Translations under genes and position numbers: made by a program
The notes under the pieces: generated by a model
What the model saw: only the letters and a program-made list of their open reading frames with translations
Told to the model about the DNA's origin: nothing
Databases searched by the model: none
Part shown: piece by piece, positions 16,401 through 24,252 of the stretch
How the letters are laid out: each line of letters opens with the position of its first letter
Position numbering within the stretch: the stretch's first letter is position 1
Origin: Bacteroidota bacterium
Lineage (GTDB): Bacteria > Bacteroidota > Bacteroidia > B-17B0 > B-17BO
Direction of reading: 5' to 3'
Assembly: GCA_025356715.1 (NCBI GenBank)
Contig: JANXRU010000156.1
Location: forward strand, 1-34,371
Length of the DNA stretch: 34,371 nt

Positions 16401-19400
16401 ACTCGTACAAGTTCCATTGGAGCCAACAATCGTATAATTAGTACTTGCTACTGGTGTTGCTATTACTACCGAACCTGTTGATGAACTTAAAGTTCCCGCT
16501 GGACTCCATGTATATGCAGTTGCTCCACTAGCTGTTAATGTAGCGGAACTGCTTGGGCAAATTGTAAAGTTACTCGTTGTAACCGTTGGTGATGAAACAA
16601 CCGTTACAGTAGATGTTTGTATAGATGAGCAACCAGCTGTTATTCCAGTTACTGTATAAATCGTTGTTGCTGTTGGGTTTGCGTTCACAGTTGTTCCACT
16701 CGTTGAACTTAAGCCGGCACTCCAACTATAAGTTGTGGCACCTGATGCTGTTATTACAGCAGAGGCTCCGGAACAAATTATTGGACTGTTAACTGTAATT
16801 GTTTGGTTACTTAATGAAGTAATGACTGCAATTGCTGTTTGGGTACAACCCTTAGCATCTGTTACTGTAACCGTATTATTCCCTGCTGTTAAATTCGAAA
16901 CGCCAGCAGTTGTTCCGCCTGCGGGAATCCAATTGAAAGTATAACCAGGTGTTCCGCCACTTGGAGTTACGGTTGCTCCTCCTGTACCACCAGCAGAACT
17001 GGCAGATAAAGTAATATCATCTACTGCAAAGGAAGGGTCTGATCCTACTCCATCATCATTATTTATCCACCTATATCCAATTTTTATATTCGCATTATTA
17101 TTTGCACTTGCAGGTAAAACAACTGTTCTTGATGCCCATTGACCTTGACCACCCCCACAAACAACTGTTTTTGGCATATTATCAATTTGAGCCCAAACCG
17201 ATCCATTAAAATACCATAATGTAGCATCATCAATAGTTGTTTGTCCTCCTTCTAGATAATTAAATGTAATATTTATATTTGATTGTCCTGTACAATTTAT
17301 TGTAGGTGATTCTGCACGTATATCTGCGGTAACATTATTTGATCCAATCCCTGTGTCATATGCTGCACCACAGTCTCCTGTAGGGCAAAAAATAAAGGCT
17401 GCTGGTGAAGTAGATACATTTGCAATATGTAAAGTTCGGTTAGTTGTTCCAGCTCCCAAACAACCATCACCACAAACGCCAACTCCCATGCCTGATTCAG
17501 TTGCACTAACATACCACTCATTAGCGTCTAAATCATTTAAACCAGTATTGGTAACTGCCCACGCTCCATTTGTACCTGTATAAACCGCTGCTAATGCTCC
17601 TTGACTACAACCCGTTCCAAATGTTTCTGTCCAAAAAACAGATACAGAACTTGACCCGCAACTTGCTGGAGTTGTAGCTGTAATAACCGCCGTTAATGCC
17701 GTAGAAGGTTGTGTAATTGTTAATGTTCCAGTACCAGTACACAAATTTGCATCTTTTACAATAATCGTATATGTTCCTGCAACTAAATTTGATTGACTTG
17801 CTCCCGATAAATTTCCAGGAGTCCAAGTATAAGTATATGGCCCAGTTCCACCTAACCCTGCAACATTAGCAGTTCCAGAACTTGCACCAAAACATCCAAC
17901 ATTAGTTTGTGAAATTACAGAAAGATTTGGACCACTAGCGTTCGAAATATTTGCAATAGCAGTAACTGTACATCCTTTCGAATCTGTTACTGTAACCGTA
18001 TTATTTCCCACCGCTAAATTAGAAACACCAGCGGTTGTTCCACCGCTTGGCAACCAATTGTATGTATAGGCAGGTGTACCACCAGAAGCAGTAACCGTTG
18101 CACCGCCATTACTAACACCACATCCTGAAGTTGAAGTTGCTGAAATAACAGCTGAAACAGCAGAAGTTGGCTGTGTAATAGTTACTAAACCTGTTCCTGG
18201 GCATAAATTGACATCCTTAATGGCTATGGTATATACACCAGCAGATAAACCTGTTTGACTTGCACCAGATAAAGCTCCTGGCGACCAAGTATAGGTGTAT
18301 GGTCCTACTCCCCCACTTGTTGATATAGCTGCGATTCCTGTAATTGCACCAAAACAATTAACATTAGTTTGAGAAGTAACAGATAAGGTAAGAGTTGGGC
18401 AAGCACTAACTGTACATGGAGGAATAGACGCTAAAGTTGTAAACGTAAATGTAACTCCAGATGCCACATCTTTTACTTTTATAGGAAATACAGTTGCTGA
18501 TGGCGCACTTACTGTAGTTCCTGTTGCTGTCCATGCAGGGACAGTTGACCCACAAAGACTAGGACAAGGAAAAATACAACCTGAACAATTTACACTCGTT
18601 GTAGTACTCGACCAAGTGTATGGGCCAGTACCTCCAGAAGCCGTAATAGAACCAGAATTTATACAAAGGGTTACTGTTCCACAAGCACTAACGTTAACTG
18701 TTGTTGTGCCTACACCGCAAGCTAAACTATAGGTAATAACAAAAGAACCTACGCCAGAAACTGCAGGATTAAATGTACCTAAAGACGTATTGGTAATACC
18801 AGTGCCACTCCAGGTTCCACCTGCACTTGCCGCAATTAAGTTAAAGGCTGGTGATGTTGAACATTGATTTGTTGGTTGACAAATGTTAGCATCACAACAA
18901 ATTAATGATAACGTATTTCCTGCTGTTAACGAAGAAATAGATTGAATATAACCTGTTCGAGAAGCTGTTCCTGAATTTCCTGTTGAACCACAAGCAATAA
19001 CATCGCCTGCTGTACTAACATGAACATCATACACATTAAACGGAACCGCTACAGTACCTAACTGAACTAAGGCTGGACTGAATTTCGTTACAGCATTGGT
19101 AGAGCCAACATAGATGTTACCATTCGCATCAATATCAATACCGCTACAACTAACTGCTTTTTGACCTAAACTTGTAGTTGCTGCTCCACCAGGTATTGGA
19201 ACAGATGCAATAATAGCAGCATTAGCCAATGAACGTTTAAACAACGTTGTTCCATTGTGCGTATACACAAAGTTTAAATCCGCTCGTATAGCCATAATTC
19301 CAGTATTATCATATCTGAAATTTTCACACTTATACGAAAAACCATGCGTACTTGTTGTTTTAAAGATGGCTGTATTAGCGCTACATAGTGTAAAGTTTTG

Positions 19401-20777
19401 ATTAATATAACCAATGGAATCTAAGGTTAAAAAATAATATCGACCATTTCCACAAGCTGTTATAGCTCTAACCTCTTGAATACTTGGAGGAAAACCAAAA
19501 GCAGAACCATATGCAATAATTTTTGTAGCAAGTACAGCTCCATTAGCTGTATTGATATCAAAAATAGCTCCTCTTAGATTATCTGTACCTCCAACAATTA
19601 ATTTTGTTTGATCACAATTAAAAGCAATTTCCCAATATTCAACTAACGCTCCACCTCCTACTGACCACTGAAGTACGCCAGCGGTATTTACTTTAATAAT
19701 TCCTGGTGTAGTACCATTTGTTACATAAGCATTCCCAATATTATCAACCGCAAAACCACCAAGCCACGACGTTGTATCATAGGGTGTATTATAAGTCCAT
19801 TGTATAGCGCCAGCGGCATTATATTTTATAAGTTGTAATGGCATAACACCTCCAATGATGTAGACATTTCCTGCTCCATCTTTTTCACATTCCCATACAC
19901 AGTCCCAGTTAGTAGTAAAAGCAGGCGTTAGAGTCCATGGATCAATGACAACTGTTTGTGTATTATCATAATTATCTAATTGAAAAGATACCGTTTTTCC
20001 AACCTTCAAAAATTTGGAAGTAATTATAGATACCTTGTTGCTTTCATAAAAAGTTAAAGGGGCGTGGTCAATAATGTCACCAAATTTTGTATCAATATGT
20101 ACATCTCCATTACTTTTTAAGGTAACCGAATTATCATAAACCATTTTAACTATTGATGGATCAGCACCAGGATGAAGAATTAAGGAATATTTTAAACCAT
20201 CTTTTTCAGAAAACACATATTCCACATCAATATTGGGATAAAGGTTTTTATAGGTAATTTTTTGATACGCTTTTACATGTGATACATCCTGAGTCTGACC
20301 TAATTTATTTTTAAAACTATAATTATGATAATCAGAAGTTAGTCCTGTAGCTTGTATATCCACATTTGAATTAGCATTTCCCCATAACATGGTTACTTGA
20401 TCCGATTTTATTTTTAGCTCGTGCTCTTCTTTTTCAAAACGTTCATGAGATTCTGCATCTTTAAATTCTTCACGGCGCTCTCTTGCCATTTCGCGTTCAT
20501 CTTTTTGCTTATTTTTAGTTTCTAAAAACGTGTAGGTAATTCCTTTTTTAGTGAAATAAATTTTAGTTCCGCCATTATCTACAGCAAATAAAACATCGCT
20601 CATATTACCAAATGAATTTGGAATAATGAACTGTCCTTTATTTTCAATAAAAGATTTTTGACGATCCATTTTTTTACTCCATGACGAGGCATTAGAGTTT
20701 TGAGCCTTTAATTTAGTGAAAGTTAAAAGCCCAAAACTAATTGTAAGCATAGTAATGATGTTGTAAAAAAGTTTCAT
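13440..20777 (-). CDS. Giant multidomain T9SS cargo/adhesin with type B sorting domain
   Basis: 2445 residues. Order: signal peptide (1-26, ending KAQ); a domain with FIENKGQF (43-50) and LYPNIDVEYVFSEKDGLKYS, as in SBBP-type T9SS proteins, to about 280, with a highly charged helix at 88-125; a propeller-like region (about 285-620); a region with GGTGPYTW and several Cys (about 640-800); SprB-type repeats (about 800-1044, with NCFG at Cys808); an inserted WTETFGTGC domain (about 1045-1262); the rest of a SprB repeat (to 1324); fourteen Ig-like domains of about 73 residues (1325-2348), each with a Cys pair; and the C-terminal domain 2349-2445 with NAFTPNGDGINDEF, IYDRWGEKVF and final KGNITLLK. 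The last is the gliding-motility/CHU_C type sorting signal. It is probably exported through the T9SS with the adjacent PorP/SprF protein and attached to the surface. An adhesive role is inferred. Composition is Thr/Ser-rich and unlike its neighbours. Confidence 0.92.
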   Translation of the reverse strand: MKLFYNIITMLTISFGLLTFTKLKAQNSNASSWSKKMDRQKSFIENKGQFIIPNSFGNMSDVLFAVDNGGTKIYFTKKGITYTFLETKNKQKDEREMARERREEFKDAESHERFEKEEHELKIKSDQVTMLWGNANSNVDIQATGLTSDYHNYSFKNKLGQTQDVSHVKAYQKITYKNLYPNIDVEYVFSEKDGLKYSLILHPGADPSIVKMVYDNSVTLKSNGDVHIDTKFGDIIDHAPLTFYESNKVSIITSKFLKVGKTVSFQLDNYDNTQTVVIDPWTLTPAFTTNWDCVWECEKDGAGNVYIIGGVMPLQLIKYNAAGAIQWTYNTPYDTTSWLGGFAVDNIGNAYVTNGTTPGIIKVNTAGVLQWSVGGGALVEYWEIAFNCDQTKLIVGGTDNLRGAIFDINTANGAVLATKIIAYGSAFGFPPSIQEVRAITACGNGRYYFLTLDSIGYINQNFTLCSANTAIFKTTSTHGFSYKCENFRYDNTGIMAIRADLNFVYTHNGTTLFKRSLANAAIIASVPIPGGAATTSLGQKAVSCSGIDIDANGNIYVGSTNAVTKFSPALVQLGTVAVPFNVYDVHVSTAGDVIACGSTGNSGTASRTGYIQSISSLTAGNTLSLICCDANICQPTNQCSTSPAFNLIAASAGGTWSGTGITNTSLGTFNPAVSGVGSFVITYSLACGVGTTTVNVSACGTVTLCINSGSITASGGTGPYTWSSTTTSVNCSGCIFPCPSLCGSTVPAWTATGTTVSAPSATVFPIKVKDVASGVTFTFTTLASIPPCTVSACPTLTLSVTSQTNVNCFGAITGIAAISTSGGVGPYTYTWSPGALSGASQTGLSAGVYTIAIKDVNLCPGTGLVTITQPTSAVSAVISATSTSGCGVSNGGATVTASGGTPAYTYNWLPSGGTTAGVSNLAVGNNTVTVTDSKGCTVTAIANISNASGPNLSVISQTNVGCFGASSGTANVAGLGGTGPYTYTWTPGNLSGASQSNLVAGTYTIIVKDANLCTGTGTLTITQPSTALTAVITATTPASCGSSSVSVFWTETFGTGCSQGALAAVYTGTNGAWAVTNTGLNDLDANEWYVSATESGMGVGVCGDGCLGAGTTNRTLHIANVSTSPAAFIFCPTGDCGAAYDTGIGSNNVTADIRAESPTINCTGQSNINITFNYLEGGQTTIDDATLWYFNGSVWAQIDNMPKTVVCGGGQGQWASRTVVLPASANNNANIKIGYRWINNDDGVGSDPSFAVDDITLSASSAGGTGGATVTPSGGTPGYTFNWIPAGGTTAGVSNLTAGNNTVTVTDAKGCTQTAIAVITSLSNQTITVNSPIICSGASAVITASGATTYSWSAGLSSTSGTTVNANPTATTIYTVTGITAGCSSIQTSTVTVVSSPTVTTSNFTICPSSSATLTASGATAYTWSPAGTLSSSTGSVVIATPVASTNYTIVGSNGTCTSSATSSVTIGAGISLISNPATFCVGTNTTLTVSGATSYTWSPAGTLSSVNGPTVIATPTISTTYTITGTTGVCSGSTTVLVTVNALPTVTVNSPTICSGASAVLTAAGATTYSWSSGLSSTSGTTVNANPSTTTIYTVTGTTVGCVGTTTSTVLVNGTPTISPSNYTTCPGGSATLTATGATSYTWSPAGTLSSTSGSVVIATPVANTNYTVIGANGTCTSSATSSVTIGTSLSITSNPTSICIGSNTVLTVSGANSYTWSPAGTLSSANGATVTATPTISTTYTITGTTGVCSGSTTLLVIVNASPTVAVNSQSLCFGTSAVLTAAGATSYSWSAGLSSTSGTTVTANPSTTTSYTVTGTTAGCVGTTTSTVTVIATPTITTGNYTICASGSATLTATGATSYTWNPAGTLSSTSGSVVIATPVANTNYTVIGASGTCTSSATSLVTISTGVTITPSSASICVGTNTLLTASGATSYTWSPVGTLSSANGATVTATPTTNTTYTINGTVGACTGSTTVLVTVNPSPTVTVNSPTICSGTSTILTASGATAYNWSAGLSSTIGTNVTANPPITTVYTVTGTTAGCSSIKTVTVYVNATPTITTSNYTTCPGGSATLTATGATSYTWSPAATLSSSSGSVVISSPVITTNYIVIGANGTCTSIATSIVTINSGLTISANSAAICIGSNTVLTVSGATNYTWSPSVTLSSANGTAVTATPTITTTYSIIGVTGSCTGSTTALVVVNNTPTITVNSPTLCSGNSTVLTASGATSYSWSTGATTQTISVTPGTTSSYTVIGTTSGCSSVSVSTIAVTTTPTLAVSPDVTIVKGSSTTLSVVGSGVSYTWSPSTTLSCATCTSPTASPIITTQYCVSSNNGACSTSTCVVVTVEPACYSNADYQTPNAFTPNGDGINDEFCLKGWAECTTTFYVAIYDRWGEKVFDASDPNFCWDGKFQGTALNTAVFVYYIKADIINVGTITKKGNITLLK
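13734..16805 (-). repeat. Higher-order 660-bp tandem repeat (Ig-like triplets A-B-C)
   Basis: Within the giant gene, three Ig-like domain types follow in order A-B-C and the triplet repeats with a period of exactly 660 bases (220 residues). Type A landmark strings (CTCCAACTATA-like) align at 14041, 14701, 15361, 16021 and 16681. Type B (GGACTCCATGTATAACTCGT-like) aligns at 14521, 15181, 15841 and 16501, with a diverged match at 13861. Type C aligns at 14281, 14941, 15601 and 16261. There are four complete triplets, then a fifth A and a diverged B that abuts the sorting domain. Confidence 0.9.
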
Positions 20778-20810
20778 ATATGTGTTTTTTATAAATTAAT
20801 TATAGATAAT

Positions 20811-20818
20811 CAAATATC
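20811..20818 (-). promoter_or_regulatory. -7 element for the giant gene
   Basis: GATATTTG on the minus strand (7 of 8 to TAnnTTTG, the same octamer as at phaE), 33 bases before the ATG. The nearest TTG (20835-20833) is only 14 bases upstream, shorter than normal, which fits a promoter that needs an activator. Confidence 0.45.
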
Positions 20819-20840
20819 AATAAGTTACACATCAAAAAAT

Positions 20841-20857
20841 AGGGTGCTAACCCCCCA
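20841..20857. promoter_or_regulatory. GTGCTA/C6 palindromic element upstream of the giant gene
   Basis: AGGGTGCTAACCCCCCA contains the perfect inverted repeat GGGT-GCTA-ACCC (20842-20853) and six C residues. It closely resembles the element at 9614-9631 before the sensor kinase gene. Its near edge is 23 bases upstream of the -7 element, a position suited to an activator. Its orientation relative to the gene is opposite to the kinase copy, but the core is palindromic. Confidence 0.5.
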
Positions 20858-20975
20858 ATTTTAAAAAATGAAGAAATCAATGTAACATTTCTGATAGATT
20901 ACATAAAATCTAATTTAAGGTCCCTTTTACAAAGATCGAAAGGAATTTCTATGAAGGGAAGGAAGGAAGAGAAAA

Positions 20976-22991
20976 TTACAACATCAATTTCTCTAAGGCA
21001 TACATTTCATCCCTTAATCGGGCTGCTTCGTTAAAATCCATTTCCTTTGACGCTCGAAGCATCGCTGTTTTTATTTTGGTAATTTGCTTTTTAATCTCAT
21101 CCTTACTCATATACTGCGTTACAGGGTCAGCTGCAAAAGAAATTTCATCCGGCTCAATATACGTTCTTACCAACTTACCATCTACCGTTACTTCTACTCC
21201 TGAGTTAGGAGATAGCAACGCTTTTTTACCCGCTTGCACAGGTGTAATGCCATTCTTGTAGTTGTAGGCAATTTGTTTTTGTCGGCGACGTTCCGTTTCT
21301 TGTATCGTAACACGCATACTGTCTGTCATTTTATCGGCATACATAATAACGCGACCATTGACGTTACGAGCTGCTCTACCACTCGTTTGCACTAAGCTAC
21401 GCACATTACGCAAAAAACCTTCTTTGTCAGCATCTAAAATACATACTAAGGATACTTCGGGTAAATCTAAACCTTCACGCAATAAATTAATACCAATTAA
21501 AACATCAAACATACCCACTCGTAACTGACGTAAAATTTCAACACGCTCCAAAGTATCTACTTCGCTATGAATGTAACGACAACGAATTTGTAATTTGGTT
21601 AAGTATTTTGATAATTCTTCGGCCATACGTTTGGTAAGCGTTGTTACTAATACACGCTCATCACGTTCTACTACTTTATGTATTTCATCTAATAAATCAT
21701 CAACCTGATTTGAAGAAGGGCGCACTTCTATGATAGGATCTAAAATACCAGTAGGCCTTATTAATTGCTCTACTATCACACCACCAGCCTTTTCTAATTC
21801 ATAGTCGGCAGGTGTTGCAGATATATAAATCACTTGATTTTCAAGCATTTCAAACTCTTCAAACTTTAATGGTCGGTTATCCAAAGCGGATGGTAAACGA
21901 AAACCATACTCAACTAAATTTTGTTTACGAGATAAATCGCCACCAAACATAGCGCGTATTTGACCTATGGTAGCATGGCTTTCGTCAATCATTAACAAAT
22001 AATCTTCTGGAAAATAATCCATCAAACAAAACGGACGAGTACCTGGTAATCGACCATCCATGTAGCGCGAATAATTTTCGATACCGCTGCAATAGCCCAA
22101 TTCACGCATCATTTCTAAATCGTAATTAACTCGTTCTTCTATACGTTTGGCTTCTAAGTCTTTTCCTTCAGATTTAAAAAAAGTCACATGCTTCACCATA
22201 TCTTCTTGTATCAAGTGCATGGCATTTTGCATCGTATCAGGTGCTGTTACAAATATATTGGCAGGGTATATCGTAAACGCATCAAACTGTTTAATCACAA
22301 AACCATTTTTATCATCAAAGGTTTCTATTGATTCTATTTCATCTCCAAAAAAAGAAATGCGTACACTATAATCCGCATAAGACAAATTCACATCAACCGT
22401 ATCGCCTTTTACTCTAAACGTACTCCGAGAAAAGATATCTGTTGTACGCGAATATAAAGCGCCGACTAATTGATGTAATAATTTATTACGAGAAATAACT
22501 TTACCAACTTCAATGGTAATAATGTTTTTTCTAAAATCGGTTGGATTACCAATTCCATAAATACATGAGACTGAGCATACCACAATCACGTCCCTCCTAC
22601 CCGACAACAATGCCGACGTGGCACTTAAACGTAATTTTTCAATCTCGTCATTAACTTGTAAATCTTTTTCGATATACGTACCAGTAGTTGGTAAGTATGC
22701 TTCAGGCTGATAGTAATCGTAATAGCTAACGAAATATTCAACGGCATTTTCAGGAAAAAACTGTTTGAACTCGCTATACAATTGTGCGGCCAACGTTTTA
22801 TTATGACTTAAAATAAGCGTGGGCTTATTTACTTGTTGTATCACATTAGCCGCTGTAAATGTTTTACCCGAACCCGTCACACCTAATAACACTTGATGTT
22901 TGGTATTATTATTCAATCCTTCTACTAATTGCTTAATAGCAGTTGGTTGATCGCCAGTAGGCTGAAATTCGGATATGAGGTTAAAAGACAA
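20976..22991 (-). CDS. uvrB: Excinuclease ABC subunit B
   Basis: 671 residues, full length. The helicase-like damage-verification subunit of nucleotide excision repair. Walker A is GVTGSGKT with Lys43; the beta-hairpin that clamps DNA is YFVSYYDYYQPEAYLPTTGT; Walker B is LLMIDESH; motifs V and VI are INLLREGLDLPEVSLV and QTSGRAARN. The C-terminal UVR motif that contacts UvrC is KEMDFNEAARLRDEMYALEK. The start is TTG at 22991, giving MSFNLISEFQPTGDQPTAI, which aligns with the usual N-terminus; there is no in-frame ATG upstream before a stop. No certain promoter is visible in the 208-base divergent gap. No LexA-like site was recognised. Confidence 0.97.
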   Translation of the reverse strand: MSFNLISEFQPTGDQPTAIKQLVEGLNNNTKHQVLLGVTGSGKTFTAANVIQQVNKPTLILSHNKTLAAQLYSEFKQFFPENAVEYFVSYYDYYQPEAYLPTTGTYIEKDLQVNDEIEKLRLSATSALLSGRRDVIVVCSVSCIYGIGNPTDFRKNIITIEVGKVISRNKLLHQLVGALYSRTTDIFSRSTFRVKGDTVDVNLSYADYSVRISFFGDEIESIETFDDKNGFVIKQFDAFTIYPANIFVTAPDTMQNAMHLIQEDMVKHVTFFKSEGKDLEAKRIEERVNYDLEMMRELGYCSGIENYSRYMDGRLPGTRPFCLMDYFPEDYLLMIDESHATIGQIRAMFGGDLSRKQNLVEYGFRLPSALDNRPLKFEEFEMLENQVIYISATPADYELEKAGGVIVEQLIRPTGILDPIIEVRPSSNQVDDLLDEIHKVVERDERVLVTTLTKRMAEELSKYLTKLQIRCRYIHSEVDTLERVEILRQLRVGMFDVLIGINLLREGLDLPEVSLVCILDADKEGFLRNVRSLVQTSGRAARNVNGRVIMYADKMTDSMRVTIQETERRRQKQIAYNYKNGITPVQAGKKALLSPNSGVEVTVDGKLVRTYIEPDEISFAADPVTQYMSKDEIKKQITKIKTAMLRASKEMDFNEAARLRDEMYALEKLML

Positions 22992-23199
22992 GGAATAAAG
23001 GTAAGCAATAGTTTAACTAATTTAATCATTCTTTATCACTACTAACTCCAAGTTTATTTGGTATAAGAATTAAGATTATTAATTAGGCTTATATTTTTAA
23101 TTTATATTGACTGGTTTAAACATATTTAACAATCTACTGTTTATAAAATACAGAAAATGCTTCTAAAGTCGCATTAAGTAGTCATATTTTTATAAGTAC

Positions 23200-24171
23200 A
23201 TGAAACAATCTATTACAAATCTTTTAAAGATGAAACAAATCGCTTTCACTATTGTATTTTTATTTTGCCTAAAATTATCTTTTTCTCAAGACATTACGGT
23301 AGATTTTCAAGGAAGCGTATCTCATGAAAATGAAATTTTATCGGAAGTAACCGTACAGGTGATGCAAAATGGCAAATTACTGACCTCATTTAAAACAGAT
23401 AATAGTGGGAGCTATAATATTTACTTGCCATTAGGAAATGAATATTTAATTTCGATTGCGAAAAATAATTATGTGCAAAAATACTTCACTGTAAGTACTA
23501 AAGGAATTCCTCAAGACCAAGCAGACATTAAATTCCCAACGATTAGAGCAGATGTAGATTTATTTAAATATTATGAAGGCGTAGATTATTCGGCATTCGA
23601 TTCGCCCGTTAATAAATTTTTCTACGATCCTAAAAAAGAAAATTTCGATTACGACTTAGCGTATTTAAAACAAAAGAAGGCGGCTATGAGACTAATAAAA
23701 CAAGCCGAGAAGAGGGCCATCTTTTTAGCCTTACAAAAGAACGCAGAAAAACAAAAAGAATTAGAAAAATTACCTAATAAAGAGGAATCAGATAAATTAG
23801 TAGCTGAGAAAAAAGTATTAGATGAAAAATTAGCTAAAGAAAGTTTATTATTAAAATTAATAGAAGAAGATAAACCTCTATTAAAAAACAGTAAAAACGA
23901 AGTGAAATTAAATATCGTTGCCGCTGATAATAATGGCAGTAAAAAAATGATTGATAAACAAGTAAATGAGTTACTTACTAAATACAAAAAAGGTATAACT
24001 GAAGAAAGACAAGAAGGGCAAGGCATCGTTATAATTAAACGAGTATTAGTAAAAGAAAATGAAGTGTGGGTTTACGAAAAAAAAATATTTGACTGGGGTG
24101 GTGTTTCATATTTTAGAGACAAACAACGCATCACCGCCAGTACATTTAATGCCGAAACTGCTGGTAAATAA
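23200..24171 (+). CDS. Secreted protein with carboxypeptidase-regulatory-like domain, function unknown
   Basis: 323 residues as drawn. The second Met (residue 11, MKQIAFTIVFLFCLKLSFSQ) gives a better signal peptide and may be the true start. After cleavage, residues about 31-115 form a beta-rich domain (ITVDFQGSVSHENEILSEVT; TDNSGSYNIYLPLGNEYLIS) of the CarboxypepD_reg type common in Bacteroidota envelope proteins. A strongly charged helical, probably coiled-coil region follows at about 150-225, then a C-terminal domain with GIVIIKRVLVKENEVWVYEK and FDWGGVSYFRDKQRIT. No catalytic motif was seen. I do not recognise a named family. It is a single-gene unit ended by a strong terminator shared with the convergent aminotransferase gene. 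Confidence 0.65.
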   Translation: MKQSITNLLKMKQIAFTIVFLFCLKLSFSQDITVDFQGSVSHENEILSEVTVQVMQNGKLLTSFKTDNSGSYNIYLPLGNEYLISIAKNNYVQKYFTVSTKGIPQDQADIKFPTIRADVDLFKYYEGVDYSAFDSPVNKFFYDPKKENFDYDLAYLKQKKAAMRLIKQAEKRAIFLALQKNAEKQKELEKLPNKEESDKLVAEKKVLDEKLAKESLLLKLIEEDKPLLKNSKNEVKLNIVAADNNGSKKMIDKQVNELLTKYKKGITEERQEGQGIVIIKRVLVKENEVWVYEKKIFDWGGVSYFRDKQRITASTFNAETAGK

Positions 24172-24200
24172 TTAGGTTTGTATTATAAAAAGCTACACCA

Positions 24201-24240
24201 GAAAAAAGCCTCATGTTAAATTTAACATGAGGCTTTTTTC
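24201..24240. terminator. Bidirectional intrinsic terminator, perfect 40-bp palindrome
   Basis: GAAAAAAGCCTCATGTTAAA (24201-24220) is followed directly by its exact reverse complement (24221-24240). It ends in T6 on both strands, with GCCTC/GAGGC giving the stable part of the stem. It serves the convergent secreted-protein and aminotransferase genes. Confidence 0.92.
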
Positions 24241-24252
24241 TATAATAAATAA

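Noticed and set aside
13734..16805. Regularly spaced DNA repeats that could be mistaken for a CRISPR-like array
   Set aside because: The repeats are long, in frame and coding for Ig-like domains, with no short repeat/spacer pattern and no cas genes nearby.
14689..17826. Several antisense and alternate-frame ORFs of 60-95 codons across the giant gene
   Set aside because: They are shadows of the repetitive, Thr/Ser/Gly-rich coding sequence, with repeat-derived low complexity and no independent start context.
20250..20520. Highly charged helix (residues about 88-125) inside the N-terminal domain of the giant protein
   Set aside because: From memory, similar charged insertions are common in this FIENKGQ-type domain, so I do not treat it as novel.
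20895..20912. Inverted repeat TAGATT-N6-AATCTA between uvrB and the giant gene
   Set aside because: Arms of six AT-rich bases without a following T-run are weak evidence for either a terminator or an operator.
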